Assembly: GCA_031291415.1 (NCBI GenBank)
Contig: JARLJB010000237.1
Coordinates: forward strand, 62,001-126,000
DNA: 64,000 nt
DNA from: Telmatospirillum sp.
GTDB taxonomy: Bacteria > Pseudomonadota > Alphaproteobacteria > Rhodospirillales > Magnetospirillaceae
Direction: 5' to 3'
A program made the position numbers and the translations under genes. Positions 26,126 through 36,283 of the stretch are shown here, piece after piece. Each line of letters starts with the position of its first letter. Position 1 is the first letter of the stretch. The notes below the pieces were generated by a model. That model did not search any database and had not been told where the DNA came from. It worked only from the letters and a program-made list of their open reading frames with translations.

Positions 26126-27529
26126 TCAGACCAGCCCGGTCAGGTAGTAGACGAGGATGACCAGGAACACGGCGAGCGTCTTGATGCAGGTGATGGCGAA
26201 GATGTCGATGTAGGACTGGCGATGCGTCAGTCCGGTGACCGCCAGCAGGGTGATGACGGCGCCGTTATGGGGCAACGTGTCCATGCCGCCGCTGGCCATG
26301 GCGGCGACACGGTGCATCACCTCGAGCGGAATGCCGGCGGCATTGGCGGCGGTGATGAACTGGTTGGACATGGCAGCCAAAGCGATGCCCATGCCGCCCG
26401 ACGCCGATCCGGTGACGCCGGCCAATGTGGTGACGGTGATCGCCTCGTTGACCAACGGATTGGGAATGGACTGCAACGCGTCCTTGATGGTCATAAACCC
26501 GGGCAGGGCGGCGATGACCGCGCCGAAACCATATTCTGTGGCGGTATTGACCGATGCCAACAGCGAGCCGGCGACCGCCGCCTTGCTGCCTTCGGCGAAT
26601 TTCGAGGAAATGGTCCCGAAGGCGAACAGCACGACGGTCAGAATGCCGAGCACCAGGGCTGCTTCCACCGACCAGATACCGATCTGCGTCTTGACCATGA
26701 CGGCGATCGGCTTGGCCAGACCGGGCAGGTTCACCTCGGCCGTCGGGTTGGCGTAGTAAAGCGGAAAGATAACCTTGGTGAACACCAGATTCATGATGCC
26801 GACGACGAACAGCGGCAGGATGGCGATCAGCGGATTGACCGTCGGATCGCGGTTCACCACGTCCGGATCGGGCTCCTGGCTGTGACCGGTCCCATAACCT
26901 TCGCCCGCCGATTCCGCCTGATGGAGCCGCCACTCGAGATAGGCGATGCCGCAAACCAGGATAAACAGACCACCGATGGTGCCGAGAATTGGCGCGGCAT
27001 AGATATCGGTTTTAAAGAAGCTGGTGGGGATGACGTTCTGGATCTGCGGCGTGCCGGGCAGACTGTCCATGGTCAGGGTGAAGGCGCCGAGAGCGATGGT
27101 TCCTGGAATCAGACGCTTGGGAAGATTGCCTTGACGGAACATTTCGGCGGCGAAGGGGTAGACGGCGAAGACCACGACGAACAACGAAACGCCGCCATAG
27201 GTCAACAGTCCGCCGACCAGCACGATGGACAGCACGGCCCGCTTGCGCCCGACCAGCCGGATGACTGCCGTGACGATTGCCCGGGCGAAGCCGGACATCT
27301 CGATGACCTTGCCGAACAGAGCGCCCAGAAGGAATACGGGGAAGTAGTTCTGGATGAAGAAGACCATCTTATCCATGAACAGGCCGCTATAGACCGGCAG
27401 TACCAGCGATGGATCGGTAAGCAGAACGGCGCCAAGCGCGGCAATGGGAGCAAACAGAATGACGCTGAAGCCGCGGTAGGCGACAAACATCAGGAAAACC
27501 AGCGCCCCGATACAGATCAGGAAACTCAT
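26126..27529 (-). CDS. GntP-family permease, probable 3-hydroxybutyrate importer
   Basis: The 467-residue membrane protein is of the GntP/CitMHS type: about 12 hydrophobic segments, with YFPVFLLGALFGKVIEMSG, GGVSLFVVVFAVYPFAAEMFRQGNLPKRLIPGTIALGAFT and a C-terminal SGGMDTLPHNGAVITLL. GntP proteins import gluconate and other hydroxyacids with H+. AAGGAGGAGG precedes the ATG at 27529, ten codons inside a longer frame. As first gene of the bdhA-scoAB operon it most likely carries 3-hydroxybutyrate. Its transcription probably starts from the -24/-12 promoter at 27627-27642. Confidence 0.9.
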   Translation of the reverse strand: MSFLICIGALVFLMFVAYRGFSVILFAPIAALGAVLLTDPSLVLPVYSGLFMDKMVFFIQNYFPVFLLGALFGKVIEMSGFARAIVTAVIRLVGRKRAVLSIVLVGGLLTYGGVSLFVVVFAVYPFAAEMFRQGNLPKRLIPGTIALGAFTLTMDSLPGTPQIQNVIPTSFFKTDIYAAPILGTIGGLFILVCGIAYLEWRLHQAESAGEGYGTGHSQEPDPDVVNRDPTVNPLIAILPLFVVGIMNLVFTKVIFPLYYANPTAEVNLPGLAKPIAVMVKTQIGIWSVEAALVLGILTVVLFAFGTISSKFAEGSKAAVAGSLLASVNTATEYGFGAVIAALPGFMTIKDALQSIPNPLVNEAITVTTLAGVTGSASGGMGIALAAMSNQFITAANAAGIPLEVMHRVAAMASGGMDTLPHNGAVITLLAVTGLTHRQSYIDIFAITCIKTLAVFLVILVYYLTGLV

Positions 27530-27626
27530 CGGATGGACCTCCTCCTTGGCTGAACCCATTTTGGAGTCGAGCCTTGTTTTTTGGCCGGTCCGACGCAGAT
27601 CGTCAGCCGTCCTTTATAGACGTATC

Positions 27627-27642
27627 AGCAACGCTTATGCCA
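27627..27642 (-). promoter_or_regulatory. Sigma-54 promoter of the 3-hydroxybutyrate operon
   Basis: On the minus strand the 16 bases read TGGCATAAGCGTTGCT, matching the -24/-12 consensus TGGCAC-N5-TTGCW at all but one strongly conserved base, with the GG and GC at the required spacing. Transcription would start near 27615, about 85 bases before the permease ATG. A sigma-54 activator gene diverges on the other side. Confidence 0.8.
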
Positions 27643-27714
27643 CCTTCTGAGATCGGGAAAAACGGCGGAAATACTAAGGTTTTTGCATCTACGAGGATCC
27701 AGCCGCCGGTCGTT

Positions 27715-27732
27715 TGTCCGCCGTGCCGGACA
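27715..27732. promoter_or_regulatory. Enhancer palindrome 1
   Basis: TGTCC-N8-GGACA, centred about 108 bases upstream of the predicted sigma-54 start site. A second site with identical arms and spacing is centred 67 bases further away. This arrangement is typical of upstream activator sites for sigma-54 enhancer-binding proteins. Confidence 0.65.
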
Positions 27733-27779
27733 CTATCCTCGGTACAGTATTGTGATTTCGCCAAATCCCGTCGGTTGTG

Positions 27780-27801
27780 ACTGTCCAGAAAATCGGACAG
27801 T
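27780..27801. promoter_or_regulatory. Enhancer palindrome 2
   Basis: ACTGTCC-N8-GGACAGT, a seven-base perfect inverted repeat containing the same TGTCC-N8-GGACA core as the first site. It is centred about 175 bases upstream of the operon start and 57 bases before the activator's own ATG, so it could also mediate autoregulation. Confidence 0.65.
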
Positions 27802-27847
27802 ATGCCTGCAACGACAGGCAACCGTCGCCGACGGAGGATCTCGCCAC

Positions 27848-29284
27848 ATGCCCATCACGCCCAAGAACATCCGCCAACGGGCCGTCCAATCGATGTTCGA
27901 TCATCTGGCCTCGATGTGCGAGGGACTGGTGGCAGTCGATCGCGACGTGCGCATCGCCTGGATGGACGACAAATACAAAGCCTTGCTGGGGGTCGATTAC
28001 GACGTCACCGGCCGAATCGTCGAAGAGGTCATTCCCAACAGCCTGATGCGTCAGGTGGTGACCACCGGCAAACCGATTCTCCTTGATATCATGGACTTCG
28101 GAAGCCGTTCCTTTGTCGTCATCCGGCTGCCGCTCCTCGACGAAGAGGGCAGCGTCACCGGCGGCATCGGCCTCGTGCTGTTCGACCGCGCCGAATATCT
28201 GAAACCCCTGTTCTTCAAATTTTCCAAGCTGCAAGAGGAATTGACCCGCACGCGGCGGGAGCTGGCCGGCGAGCGGCAGGCGAAATACACCTTCACCCAG
28301 TTTCTGGGAACCAGCGAGGCCGTCCGCCAAGTCAAGACGCTGGCGCGCCGCGCCGCGCAGATGGACAGCACGGTTCTGCTGATGGGCGAGACGGGAACCG
28401 GCAAGGAACTATTGGCGCACGCCATCCACGCCGCCAGTGCGCGGTCCCGCAAACCGATGGTCAGCATCAATGTCGCGGCGGTTCCGGAAGCCCTGCTGGA
28501 AGCCGAGTTTTTCGGAGTGGCGCCCGGCGCCTACACCGGCGCCGACCCACGGGGCCGCGACGGAAAGTTTCATCTGGCCAATGGCGGAACCCTGTTTCTC
28601 GATGAGATCGGCGACATGCCGCTGGTCATGCAGACCAAGTTGCTGAGGGCGCTGCAGGAGAAGGAGATCGAACCGCTGGGCTCCAACAAGGTGGTGCGCG
28701 TCGATGTCCGGATCATTGCCGCCACCAGTCGCGACCTCGCCACGCTGGTCCGTGCCAATCTGTTCCGCGCCGATCTCTTTTATCGCATCAATGTCGTGCC
28801 GATCCTGTTGCCGCCGCTCCGCGAGAGGATCGAGGATATCGACGTGCTGGCTGAGAACTTTCTTGATTGCCTGCGTCTCAAGACCGGCGAGGGGCCGCGG
28901 GAACTGGACCGATCGGCCCTTGCCATGCTCAAGACCCACGATTGGCCAGGCAATGTGCGTGAGCTGCACAACATCTTGGAGAGGGCCTGCACCTTGAGCG
29001 AGGTGTCGGTGCTGACCGCTGGCGATTTTGCGCCGATTCTCCCCGGCTGCACGCTCCCCCGCGCCACCGAGCCGCTGCCGGTCCTGCGACTGGCGACAGC
29101 CGTCAGCCAGGCCGAACGCGCCGCCATTACCGCCGCCTTGGCCCAGGCGGACGGCAACAAATCGGCGGCGGCCAAACTCCTGGAGATTTCCCGCGCGTCG
29201 CTTTACGAAAGGATGGCCGCACTTGGACTGACGAGCGACGGCACCGACACCGGCCCGAAGGCAACGAAGAACTCGGCCCCCTGA
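27848..29284 (+). CDS. Sigma-54-dependent activator of 3-hydroxybutyrate use
   Basis: The 478-residue regulator has an N-terminal PAS domain (about 15-125), a short coiled linker, an AAA+ domain with Walker A GETGTGKE (about 182-189), the sigma-54 contact loop GAYTGA, Walker B LFLDEIGDM and the arginine-finger region FRADLFYRINV, then a Fis-type HTH (about 425-460: NKSAAAKLLEISRASLYERM). GGAGG precedes the ATG. It is the evident activator of the divergent permease-bdhA-scoAB operon; Pseudomonas aeruginosa controls the same pathway with a related activator (PA2005/HbcR). The last 82 bases overlap the convergent kinase gene. Confidence 0.92.
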   Translation: MPITPKNIRQRAVQSMFDHLASMCEGLVAVDRDVRIAWMDDKYKALLGVDYDVTGRIVEEVIPNSLMRQVVTTGKPILLDIMDFGSRSFVVIRLPLLDEEGSVTGGIGLVLFDRAEYLKPLFFKFSKLQEELTRTRRELAGERQAKYTFTQFLGTSEAVRQVKTLARRAAQMDSTVLLMGETGTGKELLAHAIHAASARSRKPMVSINVAAVPEALLEAEFFGVAPGAYTGADPRGRDGKFHLANGGTLFLDEIGDMPLVMQTKLLRALQEKEIEPLGSNKVVRVDVRIIAATSRDLATLVRANLFRADLFYRINVVPILLPPLRERIEDIDVLAENFLDCLRLKTGEGPRELDRSALAMLKTHDWPGNVRELHNILERACTLSEVSVLTAGDFAPILPGCTLPRATEPLPVLRLATAVSQAERAAITAALAQADGNKSAAAKLLEISRASLYERMAALGLTSDGTDTGPKATKNSAP

Positions 29285-31689
29285 CCCGGCTCGGACTGAA
29301 CCCAGATCCGCCCGCCAAGACGCTCGACAATTCTTTTGCAGATAGCTAGGCCGATGCCCGTGCCGTCGTAGTCGTCGCGCCCATGAAGTCTTTGGAAAAT
29401 TCCGAAAATCCGTTCGAAATATTGCGGTGGAATGCCAATCCCGTTATCGGCGACGGAGACGATCCACTCCTTTCGCTCCTGGCGGGCGGAAATCCGTATC
29501 ACCGGCGGCCGGTCGGGAGCATGGTATTTGAGGGCGTTGGCGACCAGATTCTGGAACAGCCGCACCAGTTCGATGCGGTCGCCGGTCACCGTTGGCAGTT
29601 CCTCCCCGATTTCCAGAACGCCGCCGACCTCCTCGATCCGTGCCGTCAGATTGAGCCGCACCTCTGCCATCACGTCGGCCAAGGAGACGGGCTCATGGGG
29701 CCGCGCCGTCCGGCCGATCCGCGAATAGTCAAGCAGATCGAGGATCAGGCGATCCATTCGCTGCGCTCCGTCCTTGGCATAGGCGACGAACTCCCGGGCC
29801 TCTCCTGTCAACTGGTCGCCCAATCGGCGCTCCAGAAGCCCGAGATAGGAGGCCACCATGCGCAACGGCTCGCGCAGATCGTGCGACGCGACATAGGCGA
29901 ACTGTTCGAGATCGGTATTCGAGCGGGCCAATTCCTGCGATTTTTCCATCAAAGCCCGTTCGGCGACCATGCGGCCGACGATATTGTGGAAATAACCGCC
30001 GATGAACTCCTCGCCCTCGTGCAACAGATAGTTGGCTGACATCTCAACCGCCACCACGGCTTTGGAATGAACCCGGTGTCGGGTCTGGATCAGCAGCGAC
30101 TTCTTCTGTTTCACCTGATGCCAGAAATCGTCGAGCGCCTCCTCGTCAGCAAAATCGACGTCCCACTCCGACATCCGCCAGTTCAACAATTCCTCCCGCG
30201 GGACGCCATAATGGCTGCAGGTGGCATCATTGGCGAAGATCATGCGAAACCCCTGACGCGGGCTGATCACATAGACGCAATCGGAGGTGAATTCGATCAG
30301 GTTACGATAGAGCGCCAATTGTTGCTCGTTCCGCCGGCGGTTGCCGATGTCCTCGGCCACCCAGGCGATTCCCAAGGCAGGCTGGGTGATATCAAGCAGC
30401 CGAGCCTTAAGTTTGCACCAGAAAACCGAACCGTCCTGCCGATGCAAGATACCCTCGTCCTCAAAGGTACCGCCGGAAAGGACCGTCGGATAAGCCCGAC
30501 GACGGACGGTGTCCAACTGTTTGTCGAGCGCCGGCAGCGCCACTGCGGCGGGTTGGCGTTCCCCCTGGCCATCGCCTTCGAACATGTCGAGCATGGTCTT
30601 GTTGGCCAGTTGCACTGTTCGATCCAACCCGATGATGGCCAATCCCACTGGTGAATTCTGCAAAATCGCCTGCAACCGCGCATTGGCGATTCTCGCCTCC
30701 TGCAACGCCGCTCCACGGATACGCCACGTCCGGTGGATAAAGTAGCCGACGAACAGACTGATGATGACGAACAGCAGGGCAAAACCAACCATGGTCGCGG
30801 CGCCGGAACGCCATTCGGCAAAGAAGTCATCGACGCCGAGACCGACGATAAGAAACAGGTGATATTCAGGGAGAAACCGATAAGCGAAAATTCTGTCGAC
30901 ATCATCGATACTGGCATGGGCTCGGTAAAGACCACCTTCCGGATGGTCCAGCACGGCCTTCTGAAACTCCCGCGAACTCCCCACCAGCCCGAGGACATTG
31001 GCGTTTCCCGGCACTCTGGGAAACCGCGCGACCAAAGAAAAGTCGGCATCCCTCAGGCTGACCGAACCACGCGCCCCGACATCGATGGTCGCCAACAGCT
31101 CTAATAGATGATCGGCTGTAACGCCCGCATAGACGATGCCGGCGAACGACCCGTCGGGATGATCGAGCCGGCGGGCAAAGGTCATTCCGACATCGTCGGA
31201 GATCCTGCCACGCAACGGTTTGGAAAGCACGAGGCCGGCATTGGGATCGTCACGCAGATGAGCAAAATAGTCGCGATCGGCGATCGATACCGTAAGACCG
31301 GCCGGCGAAGAGACGGATTGCTCAACGACACCAGCGGCGTTGACCGTCCGCAGCGAAGAGATTTCGGGGCAACGCTCTTTTTGGCGGGCGATGAATGTGC
31401 CTAGTTTCTCCCGGTTCAATCCGCCGGCGGCTCGCTGCCACGCCACCTCCTGGCTGACGGCCAACAGCGACAGATCGATCTTGTCGATCACGCCGGCCAG
31501 AGATTGATCGAGAAACTTCAGAAGATCTCCCGCCACAACCTCGGCGCGTCCGCGTGTCTGAAGATAAGTTATCCGAAGGGACATAACGACCTGGGCGACG
31601 ACGAACAGATTGATCAGCACGCCGATCGCCAGGATCCACCTGCCGGACATACCATCGTCGGCTCTGGCCAAACCTCGGCGTATCGTCAT
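29203..31689 (-). CDS. Membrane sensor histidine kinase with Cache and PAS domains
   Basis: The 828-residue protein has a first membrane helix (about 16-38), a large periplasmic double-Cache-type sensor (about 40-300), a second helix (about 305-328), two PAS domains (about 345-470 and 480-600), a coiled linker, a HisKA domain with AYVASHDLREPLRM (phospho-acceptor His) and a HATPase domain with NLVANALKYH, ADNGIGIPPQYFERIF and DGTGIGLAICKRIVERLGG. No response regulator is next to it. It lies 17 bases after the chemoreceptor gene, suggesting one transcript. The ligand is unknown. Its 3' end overlaps the sigma-54 activator gene by 82 bases. Confidence 0.92.
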   Translation of the reverse strand: MTIRRGLARADDGMSGRWILAIGVLINLFVVAQVVMSLRITYLQTRGRAEVVAGDLLKFLDQSLAGVIDKIDLSLLAVSQEVAWQRAAGGLNREKLGTFIARQKERCPEISSLRTVNAAGVVEQSVSSPAGLTVSIADRDYFAHLRDDPNAGLVLSKPLRGRISDDVGMTFARRLDHPDGSFAGIVYAGVTADHLLELLATIDVGARGSVSLRDADFSLVARFPRVPGNANVLGLVGSSREFQKAVLDHPEGGLYRAHASIDDVDRIFAYRFLPEYHLFLIVGLGVDDFFAEWRSGAATMVGFALLFVIISLFVGYFIHRTWRIRGAALQEARIANARLQAILQNSPVGLAIIGLDRTVQLANKTMLDMFEGDGQGERQPAAVALPALDKQLDTVRRRAYPTVLSGGTFEDEGILHRQDGSVFWCKLKARLLDITQPALGIAWVAEDIGNRRRNEQQLALYRNLIEFTSDCVYVISPRQGFRMIFANDATCSHYGVPREELLNWRMSEWDVDFADEEALDDFWHQVKQKKSLLIQTRHRVHSKAVVAVEMSANYLLHEGEEFIGGYFHNIVGRMVAERALMEKSQELARSNTDLEQFAYVASHDLREPLRMVASYLGLLERRLGDQLTGEAREFVAYAKDGAQRMDRLILDLLDYSRIGRTARPHEPVSLADVMAEVRLNLTARIEEVGGVLEIGEELPTVTGDRIELVRLFQNLVANALKYHAPDRPPVIRISARQERKEWIVSVADNGIGIPPQYFERIFGIFQRLHGRDDYDGTGIGLAICKRIVERLGGRIWVQSEPGQGAEFFVAFGPVSVPSLVSPSAAILS

Positions 31690-31706
31690 CGCGCATCCCC
31701 GCCGGC

Positions 31707-33782
31707 CTAAACGACTTTGACATCCTGAAGAAAGCTCTGCACAGCGCCCTTGAGGGCTTCCTGCTGCTTGACAACCGTGGAAACGGACTGTGAAACGGCC
31801 TCGGCCGCGTCGCCTGTCCGATGACTTAGCTGTGCAACAGAGGCGATATTTTCCGTCACGTTCTCGGTACCTTGCGCCGCCTTCTGCACATTGATGGAAA
31901 TCTCGCGAGTGGCCGCCCCTTGCTGCTCGACTGCGGCAGAAATGGCTGACACGCTTTCGCTGATCGCGGCAATCGTCTGGGCGATGCCGCGAATTGCCGC
32001 GACTGCGGTACCCGTGGTGTTCTGGATCTCGCTGACCTGACGGCTGATGTCGTCGGTCGCCTTGGCGGTCTGCTGGGCCAATCCCTTGACCTCGCCGGCA
32101 ACGACAGCAAATCCTTTGCCCGCCTCACCGGCCCGCGCCGCTTCGATGGTGGCATTGAGCGCCAGCATATTGGTCTGCTGCGCGATCGCGTTGATCGCCT
32201 GCACCACGTCTCCGATCCGGTCCGCCGCAGAATTCAGGGCATCGACGGTCTCCAGGGTTTTCTCAGCCTGTCCCACCGCATCGCGGGTGCCGTCGGCACT
32301 CGCTGCAACACGCGCCGCGATCTCGTTGATGGACGAGGATAGTTGCTCGGCCGCCGCCGCGGCAATTTCGACATTCTGCGTGGCGTCGCGGGCGGTCGCG
32401 GCGACCGTGTCGGCCCGTCCGCTGGATTCGCGGGCCAAGGCGCGCACATCCTCGGCGGTTCCATGCAACGACTGGGCTGACCCCTCGATGGTCGAGAGAG
32501 CGGATCCCGACACTGTCTCGAACCTGCCGCAAAGATCTTGCAAGGTTCGCCCGCGCACCGCGTCAGCCTCCCGGCGTTCGGCCGCGGCATGCTCGAGACG
32601 CCCAGCCTCAAGCGCGTTTTTGCGCAGACTTTCCATGGCCTCGGCCATTGAGCCCAGTTCGTCGGGACAACCGGTCTCAGGAACAGGGGAATCATATCGG
32701 TGCGCGGCCAACTGGTCGATGGCGGCCATCAGCAAGGTCATCGGCCTGGCAAAACGACGGTTGATGGCGATAAGGCTGTAAGCGATCCCGAAGACGGCCA
32801 ACAGGGCGACCGCGAAGGCGAAGGAGGCCAATCGCAGCGCATTCTTCTTCATGGCGCCCGCTGCCAGATTGGCCTGGTCAAGCGACGTATAGGCGACCGC
32901 GACGATCGACGGGAAGGGACCGTTGCACAGCGCTGTCCAGTCCTTCGCCGACATTGGCGGTTTGCTTTCGTCGCCGAGATCTCCCAGCACCACATCGATG
33001 CGGGCTTGTGCATCGGTGGTGGCCTTCCTGGCGGTTTTCACCATCTCGATAATCGACGGCAGCATCCCCTGGCGGGCGATCAGCTCATCGATTTCGCCCC
33101 ATGCCCCCAGGTAATTTCCACGGTTGGCCTGCCATTTCGCCAGAACCTTGGAATCGATTTTCTGGTTCTTCGGGACCTCGGAACGCAACATGGCGCATTG
33201 CGCTCCGTAAACGTCGCGAACCCGCCAGGCGGCCCGCCTCAATTGCACCATCTCGGCGATCGCCGGATCGGTCATGCGAACTTTGTTGCTGACCGTCGCC
33301 GACACTGCGGACAGGGTGTCGACCACGTTGTAGGCGGCGACGCGCCAGGGCTCCGTTCCATGCAAATCCCGCTGGGCTCGTGGCTTGGCCATTTCTCCGT
33401 CGAACGCCGGGTCGCTCGCCGTTAAAGCCTTCCACGCCTGATCAAGTTCGGCGACCAGTTTGTCGCGTCCCTCGACATCGGCCACGGCAAGCGCGGCACG
33501 TGCCGCGGCAAATTTGGCGTTGGTTTCGACACGGAGCTTTTGCACCGTCGCCCGAGGATCATCCTCGCTCTGTAAAGCGGTCTGGGCGGGCGCCACAAGA
33601 CCACGAACGGCCACGGTCCCGTCAAACAAGATGCGATCGGTCTCAGCCAAGGTCGTAGCCTCTTCGGCCGACCACCAGCTGGAGCCGGCATGAATCGCCA
33701 GATAACAAGACGTCGCCAGCAAAACGATACCAAGCAAGAGCTGAAGAGAAACAATCAGCTTTGTCACGGACGAGCGAAACAC
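31707..33782 (-). CDS. Methyl-accepting chemotaxis protein
   Basis: The 691-residue receptor has a membrane helix at about 8-30, a long helical periplasmic sensor (about 32-310), a second helix (about 315-338), a HAMP domain (about 340-392) and a cytoplasmic signalling domain. The hairpin tip reads [20 protein letters not shown], followed by [18 protein letters not shown]. It would steer the CheA kinase according to an unknown periplasmic signal. No che genes are in the window. The next gene is a histidine kinase in the same orientation, an uncommon pairing. Confidence 0.93.
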   Translation of the reverse strand: MFRSSVTKLIVSLQLLLGIVLLATSCYLAIHAGSSWWSAEEATTLAETDRILFDGTVAVRGLVAPAQTALQSEDDPRATVQKLRVETNAKFAAARAALAVADVEGRDKLVAELDQAWKALTASDPAFDGEMAKPRAQRDLHGTEPWRVAAYNVVDTLSAVSATVSNKVRMTDPAIAEMVQLRRAAWRVRDVYGAQCAMLRSEVPKNQKIDSKVLAKWQANRGNYLGAWGEIDELIARQGMLPSIIEMVKTARKATTDAQARIDVVLGDLGDESKPPMSAKDWTALCNGPFPSIVAVAYTSLDQANLAAGAMKKNALRLASFAFAVALLAVFGIAYSLIAINRRFARPMTLLMAAIDQLAAHRYDSPVPETGCPDELGSMAEAMESLRKNALEAGRLEHAAAERREADAVRGRTLQDLCGRFETVSGSALSTIEGSAQSLHGTAEDVRALARESSGRADTVAATARDATQNVEIAAAAAEQLSSSINEIAARVAASADGTRDAVGQAEKTLETVDALNSAADRIGDVVQAINAIAQQTNMLALNATIEAARAGEAGKGFAVVAGEVKGLAQQTAKATDDISRQVSEIQNTTGTAVAAIRGIAQTIAAISESVSAISAAVEQQGAATREISINVQKAAQGTENVTENIASVAQLSHRTGDAAEAVSQSVSTVVKQQEALKGAVQSFLQDVKVV

Positions 33783-34332
33783 GGATCAAGCCCCCCAAAT
33801 CGAGCAACAACCGGTGCAAATAAGCTGCCAGCGCTTACTGAAATGTCAAGAATTTTTACAATTTACTGATTAAAAAACAATGATGTAGCACGCATAACCG
33901 GAATATTCTATATAATGTCTAGTCAACGACCATCCGGTTTCTAAAAGAAAACCGTTGGTCAATGTCACCTCAAGTTGCCTCATACGCGGCAGGTGCTCAC
34001 CTGCATTGATCAATTGTGTCATCATCGCGACCGCTCCGCGACATTTTAGAGTTCCTGGAATTCTTGGCGCATCACTATGTATTCCCATCAATACCTGACA
34101 TTCGCCGAGTTTTCCGTCCGGCTTAAGTGATCTCGAAGCCCGCCGGAAAGTGGGGATTTCCTCCTGATGCTTGCGGAAATCGCTGGGAAGGTCTAAACGC
34201 TTGGGCACTTAGTGGCGATTTTGGGCATCGCCGGTCGATGGTTGGGCTGACACGCCCCCGACAATAGATTTCATTTCATTTTGTGAGATTCATGAAATCA
34301 CCCTCGGCGAAGAGTGAAAAACAGAAACTTGG
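33783..34332. other. Gap between the chemoreceptor and kup genes
   Basis: About 550 bases separate the divergent chemoreceptor and kup genes. The left half (33830-33920) is AT-rich and should carry the chemoreceptor promoter. A GTG-started frame at 33870-34208 on the minus strand encodes 112 residues with no ribosome binding site and no family likeness; I do not accept it as a gene. No RNA element was recognised upstream of kup. Confidence 0.45.
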
Positions 34333-36252
34333 ATGAATGAAAAGATGACAGAACAGATGACCAAGGCAGAAGGCTGTGAAAAGTCTTCCTTTGGCGCACT
34401 GCTGATTGGGGCGCTCGGTATCGTCTATGGCGACATCGGCACCAGCCCTCTTTACACATTACACGAGTGCTTTGCGGGGGCATATCCACTTGAAGTTGAC
34501 AGGGCCAACATTCTAGGGATCCTCTCCCTGATCTTCTGGTCGATCAACCTGATCGTCTCGGTCAAATATGTCATTGTCACAATGCGCGCCAACAACCGTG
34601 GCGAAGGCGGCAGTCTGGCCTTGCTGGCCATGCTTCATCAGGCGGCAGAACGTCATCCATGGCTTCCGCCGATAGTCTCGACCCTGGGCATTGCCGCCGC
34701 CTCATTATTTTACGGTGACTCGACCATCACCCCGGCGGTTTCGGTGTTGTCGGCCATCGAAGGCCTGCAGGTCGCCGCGCCGGCTCTGGAAGACTATATC
34801 CTGCCAATCACCATCGCCATCCTGGTGGTGCTCTTTGCCATCCAGCGCAAGGGAACGGCGATGGTCGGATCGATGTTCGGACCGGTGATGATTGTCTGGT
34901 TCATCGTCCTGGCCGTTCTCGGCCTGAAAAACATCGCCAAGGCACCGTTGGTTCTGGCCGCCATCAGCCCGCACTATGCCGCGCTGTTCCTTTATAACCA
35001 CGGGCTCACCGGCTTTCTCTCGCTGGGCGCGGTGGTTCTGGCCGTCACCGGTGGCGAGGCGCTTTACGCCGATATGGGACATTTTGGCCGCACGCCGATC
35101 GCCATCGCCTGGTACTTCCTGGTATTGCCGGCTTTGGTCCTCAACTATTTCGGCCAGGGCGCTCTCTTGCTGTCCGACGCCAAGGCATTGGAAAACCCGT
35201 TCTTCCTGCTGGCTCCGTCCTGGGCTCTGGTGCCACTGGTGATTCTGGCCGGACTTGCCACCGTCATCGCCTCGCAGGCGGTCATCTCGGGGGCCTTTTC
35301 GATCACCGCCCAGGCCATGCAGCTGGGCTATCTGCCCCGCATGCGGATCTTGCACACCTCGGCCAAGGAAAAGGGCCAGATCTACATTCCCTTCCTCAAC
35401 AGCCTGCTCGCCGTCTTCGTCATCGCCCTGGTATTGGGATTCCGCACCTCGACCAATCTGGCCGGCGCCTATGGCATCGCGGTCACCGGCACGATGGGCA
35501 TCACGACCGTGATGGTTGGCATGGTGGCGGCCTATATCTGGGGATGGAAGAGTCGCATGGCCTATGGATTGCTCGGTCTCTTCCTGATCGTCGATCTGTC
35601 CTTCTTCGCGGCCAATACCACGAAGATCGTCAATGGCGGCTGGTTCCCGCTGGCCATGGGCGTCATCATCTTCATCCTGCTGATGACCTGGAAACGCGGG
35701 CGCTCGCTGGTCTTTGCCCGACGCGAGGACGGAACCATGCCGATCGAGGATTTCGTCACCTCGGTGGTCGGCAGTCCCAACATCTCGCGCCCGAAGGGAA
35801 CCGCCATCTTCCTGACCAGCAGCGTGCGGGATTTCATTCCGCCAGCCCTGATGCACAATCTGAAGCATAATCAGGTGCTGCACCAAATCACCGTGCTGCT
35901 CACCATCATCGTCGAGGACATCCCGCACGTCGCCCCCGCCGAACGAATCACCAGCGCCCATGTCAGCGACGGCATCTTCCGGGTCATGGTGCGGTTTGGT
36001 TTCATGGACGAAACCAACGTTCCGCGAGCACTGGCCAACGCCAGCGAACATCAGCTGGGGTTTTTCTACGAGCCGATGAGGCTTTCCTATTTCCTCAGCC
36101 GTGAAACGATCATCACCGGCGACCATCCGGGCATGGACCCCGTCCGTCATGCGCTATTTGCCTGGATGTCGCGTAGCGCTTCGTCGGCCATGGAGTTCTT
36201 TGCCCTGCCGGTCAACCGCGTCGTCGAACTGGGCGACCAGATCGAAATCTGA
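34333..36252 (+). CDS. kup: Kup potassium transporter
   Basis: The 639-residue protein is a KUP/HAK/KT-type K+ uptake permease: GALGIVYGDIGTSPLYTLHECF near the start, TMRANNRGEGGSLALLAML, GDSTITPAVSVLSAIEGLQV, GGEALYADMGHFGRTPI, and about 12 membrane segments up to residue 460, followed by the cytoplasmic C-terminal domain (FLTSSVRDFIPPALMHNLKHNQVLHQ). It probably imports K+ with H+. ATG codons at residues 5 and 9 are alternative starts since no strong ribosome binding site precedes the first. It stands alone. Confidence 0.95.
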   Translation: MNEKMTEQMTKAEGCEKSSFGALLIGALGIVYGDIGTSPLYTLHECFAGAYPLEVDRANILGILSLIFWSINLIVSVKYVIVTMRANNRGEGGSLALLAMLHQAAERHPWLPPIVSTLGIAAASLFYGDSTITPAVSVLSAIEGLQVAAPALEDYILPITIAILVVLFAIQRKGTAMVGSMFGPVMIVWFIVLAVLGLKNIAKAPLVLAAISPHYAALFLYNHGLTGFLSLGAVVLAVTGGEALYADMGHFGRTPIAIAWYFLVLPALVLNYFGQGALLLSDAKALENPFFLLAPSWALVPLVILAGLATVIASQAVISGAFSITAQAMQLGYLPRMRILHTSAKEKGQIYIPFLNSLLAVFVIALVLGFRTSTNLAGAYGIAVTGTMGITTVMVGMVAAYIWGWKSRMAYGLLGLFLIVDLSFFAANTTKIVNGGWFPLAMGVIIFILLMTWKRGRSLVFARREDGTMPIEDFVTSVVGSPNISRPKGTAIFLTSSVRDFIPPALMHNLKHNQVLHQITVLLTIIVEDIPHVAPAERITSAHVSDGIFRVMVRFGFMDETNVPRALANASEHQLGFFYEPMRLSYFLSRETIITGDHPGMDPVRHALFAWMSRSASSAMEFFALPVNRVVELGDQIEI

Positions 36253-36283
36253 CAGGCAAAGCGGCTTCGGGGGCCTGGAGCGA

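Noticed and set aside
26222..27553. 443-codon plus-strand frame opposite the GntP-type permease
   Set aside because: The translation is dominated by Gln, Asp, Gly and His without hydrophobic structure, a typical shadow of a membrane protein gene.
33870..34208. 112-codon GTG-started frame on the minus strand in the gap before kup
   Set aside because: No ribosome binding site, no family likeness and AT-rich local composition. A chance frame or decayed remnant cannot be told apart.
34705..36150. 481-codon minus-strand frame opposite kup
   Set aside because: A shadow of the Kup gene with the same Gln/Asp/His-rich character.
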